Shown here: positions 62,229-64,000 of the stretch, piece after piece | Layout: the number at the start of each line of letters is the position of its first letter | How positions within the stretch are numbered: the first letter of the stretch is position 1 | Assembly (NCBI GenBank): GCA_028693165.1 | Contig: JAQUVX010000014.1 | Span: 1-64,000 of the forward strand | Source of the DNA: Lachnospiraceae bacterium | Lineage (GTDB): Bacteria; Bacillota; Clostridia; Lachnospirales; Lachnospiraceae | Reading direction: 5' to 3' | DNA: 64,000 nucleotides | Notes under the pieces: generated by a model | What the model saw: the letters and a program-made list of their open reading frames with translations, nothing else | Databases searched by the model: none | What the model was told of the DNA's origin: nothing | Translations under genes and position numbers: made by a program

Positions 62229-63369
62229 CGAAATGTTCTTTATTGACATCAAAATTCACCTGAAGGGTCACGGTAAATACCGTTCCATCCAGATCACTCT
62301 TCACGGTGATGGTGCCGCCGTGCATATCCACGATATTCTTCACGATCGCCAGACCGAGCCCGGTACCTCCGGTATGTGTCGAGCGGGACTGCTCCACCCG
62401 GTAGAACTTGTCGAAAACCATAGGAAGCTCCTCCGGCGGAATCACATAGCCAAAGTTGGTCACAGACACCTGTACCGTGCTGCTCCCCGCCTGTACCTTG
62501 ACGATGACACGCTTGCCATCCGCACCGTACTTGATCGCATTGTTGATCAGATTGTCAAACAGGCGCGCCAAAAGATTGCCATCCGCTGTGATGACCTTGG
62601 CCGGAACATTGCTCTGCAGCTCATAGGACAGATTCTTGTCCACGAAATTCGGATAGGACTCCTCCAGAAGCTGACTCAGCAGCTTGATGATATCGACCTT
62701 GCCCACGTGCATGGAAATCTTTCCGTAATTCATCTTGGTGAAGCCAAACAGATCCTCGATCAGCTTCTCCAAACGCTTCGCCTTGCTGTATGCGATATCT
62801 ATGTATTTTTTCTGCATCTCCGGCGGCAGTGCCACCTTGCCGGAGAGAAGCTCCAGATAACCGATGATGGAGGTCAGCGGCGTGCGCAGATCGTGTGCCA
62901 CATTGGTAATCAGCTCATTCTTGGTCCGCTCGGCCTCACGTTCCTTGTCCATCAGCTTGCGGATGTCCTCTACCATCTTGTTGAGGTCCTCCGCCATGGA
63001 CGAAAATTCATCGTCGCCGATGACCTCCACATTGGTGTTTAAATCTCCCCCGGAAATACTGCTCACCGCATCGGAAATCCGGCTGATATAGGCGATCGAC
63101 TTCTCCTGCAGCAGCAGAAAGGTCACGGAAAACACCACGATCCCGAACAGCACATAGCCCAGCACGATCACGGTGTCGGAGCTTGCAACCATGGCAAGCA
63201 GCGCATTCTGCCACTCCGACCGCTCCGCATAGCCGGCCAGCATGGAGAGATTCGTCACAAGAAAAATCTCCACCAGACAGGTCACCAGAGCACTGTATAT
63301 GATATTGGCTATCACACGGGTATGATAACGATGATTCAGATCATACCTGCCCTTTTTCTTACTTTTCAA
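62224..63369 (-). CDS. VanS/BaeS-like sensor histidine kinase
   Basis: A 381-residue kinase. TM1 (about 17-37), a short extracellular loop (about 38-60), TM2 (about 65-87), HAMP (about 88-140), phosphoacceptor His in VAHDLRTPLTS (about 158), and N, G1 and G2 boxes (LINNAIKYGADG; GTGLGLAIV). The short sensor loop suggests sensing within the membrane, as with cell-envelope stress kinases. It overlaps the regulator gene by about 11 bases and precedes the ABC exporter. Confidence 0.94.
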   Translation of the reverse strand: MKSKKKGRYDLNHRYHTRVIANIIYSALVTCLVEIFLVTNLSMLAGYAERSEWQNALLAMVASSDTVIVLGYVLFGIVVFSVTFLLLQEKSIAYISRISDAVSSISGGDLNTNVEVIGDDEFSSMAEDLNKMVEDIRKLMDKEREAERTKNELITNVAHDLRTPLTSIIGYLELLSGKVALPPEMQKKYIDIAYSKAKRLEKLIEDLFGFTKMNYGKISMHVGKVDIIKLLSQLLEESYPNFVDKNLSYELQSNVPAKVITADGNLLARLFDNLINNAIKYGADGKRVIVKVQAGSSTVQVSVTNFGYVIPPEELPMVFDKFYRVEQSRSTHTGGTGLGLAIVKNIVDMHGGTITVKSDLDGTVFTVTLQVNFDVNKEHFG

Positions 63370-64000
63370 TTTTGTATCCTACTCCCCAGACCGTTGTAAT
63401 GATTTTGTCCTGACGCTCGTCCTCCTTCATCTTTCCGCGAAGACGGCGAATATGTACCATGACGGTGTTGTTTGCTTCATACACCTTTTCGTTCCACACC
63501 TTCTCAAAAATCTCGTCAGTGCTGAACACCTTACCCGGGTTGGAAGCCAGCAGGTAAAGAATATCGAACTCGATCGGTGTCAGCTTCACTTCTTCCTCAT
63601 ACACCAGAACCTTGTGATTGTCCTTATTGATCGTGAGGCCGCGAATGCTGATCTCATTCTTCGCATTCTCGTGTACGCTGCTGTTCGGGTTCAACTGGGT
63701 GTAGCGGCGAAGCTGAGACTTGACGCGGGCCGTCAGCTCCAGCGGATTGAACGGCTTCACCACGTAATCATCGGCGCCGGTTCCCAGTCCGAGAATCTTG
63801 TCAAGATCTGTGGACTTGGCGCTCAGCATAATGATCGGAATGTTGTTCGTTTCACGGACCTTCTTGCACATCTCCAGGCCGTTCATGCCCGGCATCATGA
63901 TGTCCAGCAGCACAAGATGGATCTCTTCCTTCCCCAGAATGTCCAGGCCGTCCTGTGCATTGGACGCCTTAAATACTTTATAACCATCACTGACCAGATA
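63359..64000 (-). CDS. OmpR/PhoB-family response regulator (partial, runs off the right edge)
   Basis: The frame is open to the window edge, so the first part of the receiver domain is missing. What is visible is the phosphoacceptor region (VLLDIMMPGMNG), the switch residues (IIMLSAK), a TxAR linker (ELTARVKSQLRR), and a full winged-helix DNA-binding domain (LTPIEFDILYLLASNPG; NTVMVHIRRLRGKM). It resembles VanR/ResD-type regulators. It probably controls the exporter genes downstream. Confidence 0.94.
   Translation of the reverse strand, partial: YLVSDGYKVFKASNAQDGLDILGKEEIHLVLLDIMMPGMNGLEMCKKVRETNNIPIIMLSAKSTDLDKILGLGTGADDYVVKPFNPLELTARVKSQLRRYTQLNPNSSVHENAKNEISIRGLTINKDNHKVLVYEEEVKLTPIEFDILYLLASNPGKVFSTDEIFEKVWNEKVYEANNTVMVHIRRLRGKMKEDERQDKIITTVWGVGYKIEK

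Noticed and set aside
1..64000. CRISPR array, insertion sequence or rRNA
   Set aside because: No regularly spaced repeats, transposase or rRNA core sequences were found.

Overview
The window looks like chromosome of an anaerobic, gut-type Clostridia bacterium, most likely family Lachnospiraceae. I infer this from the mix of SpaA/Cna-B surface proteins, cell-wall-binding (ChW/choline-like) repeats, YesMN two-component systems, a DUF3798 transporter, a Hol_Tox type I toxin, a DUF6273 protein and Gram-positive style ribosome binding sites and sigma-A promoters. No genus is claimed. Most genes lie on the minus strand.

Layout. 1-403: terminators and a candidate structured RNA. 404-16578: a three-gene surface operon (DUF6273 protein, GLUG/cell-wall-repeat protein, and a 3954-residue Cna-B adhesin with an LPGTG sorting signal). 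16890-17523: XRE regulator plus membrane protein. 17623-25953: a nine-gene catabolic operon (KduD-like SDR, TRAP transporter, second SDR, FAD enzyme, LacI regulator, cupin, YjbR) behind a promoter carrying two LacI-type operators. 26347-27900: ABC-F ATPase. 28031-29208: FeoA, an unlisted 41-residue membrane protein with its own palindromic promoter, and an HD protein. 29471-32472: two secreted proteins divergent from an XRE regulator. 33317-34600: tRNA-Gly, an unassigned ~185-nt RNA, a type I toxin-antitoxin locus and another XRE gene. 34600-37989: half-size aromatic-acid-exporter-like protein, orphan holin, FeoB, HIT protein.

38266-47734 is a sugar-phosphate-like import and sensing cluster: an extracellular binding protein, a YesM-type kinase and a YesN-type regulator, followed by beta-phosphoglucomutase and an iron/hexose-phosphate-class ABC importer. 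Two promoters in this cluster share a ~28-bp element at exactly the same distance from the -10 box, which is good evidence for a regulon. 47907-54211 holds a histidine phosphatase and a DUF3798-dependent ABC importer. 54470-57738 is an SPFH/zinc-ribbon/TPM operon. 57861-64000 is an ABC-2 exporter with a large membrane partner and a VanRS-like two-component system that runs off the right edge.

The most interesting signals are the paired promoter element in the sugar-phosphate cluster, the complete type I toxin-antitoxin locus with a sequestered ribosome binding site, the unidentified structured RNA beside it, the LacI-controlled TRAP/SDR/flavoprotein pathway of unknown substrate, and an importer ATPase with a ~120-residue insertion before its signature motif. 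All calls are from reading the sequence only; no database search was made.
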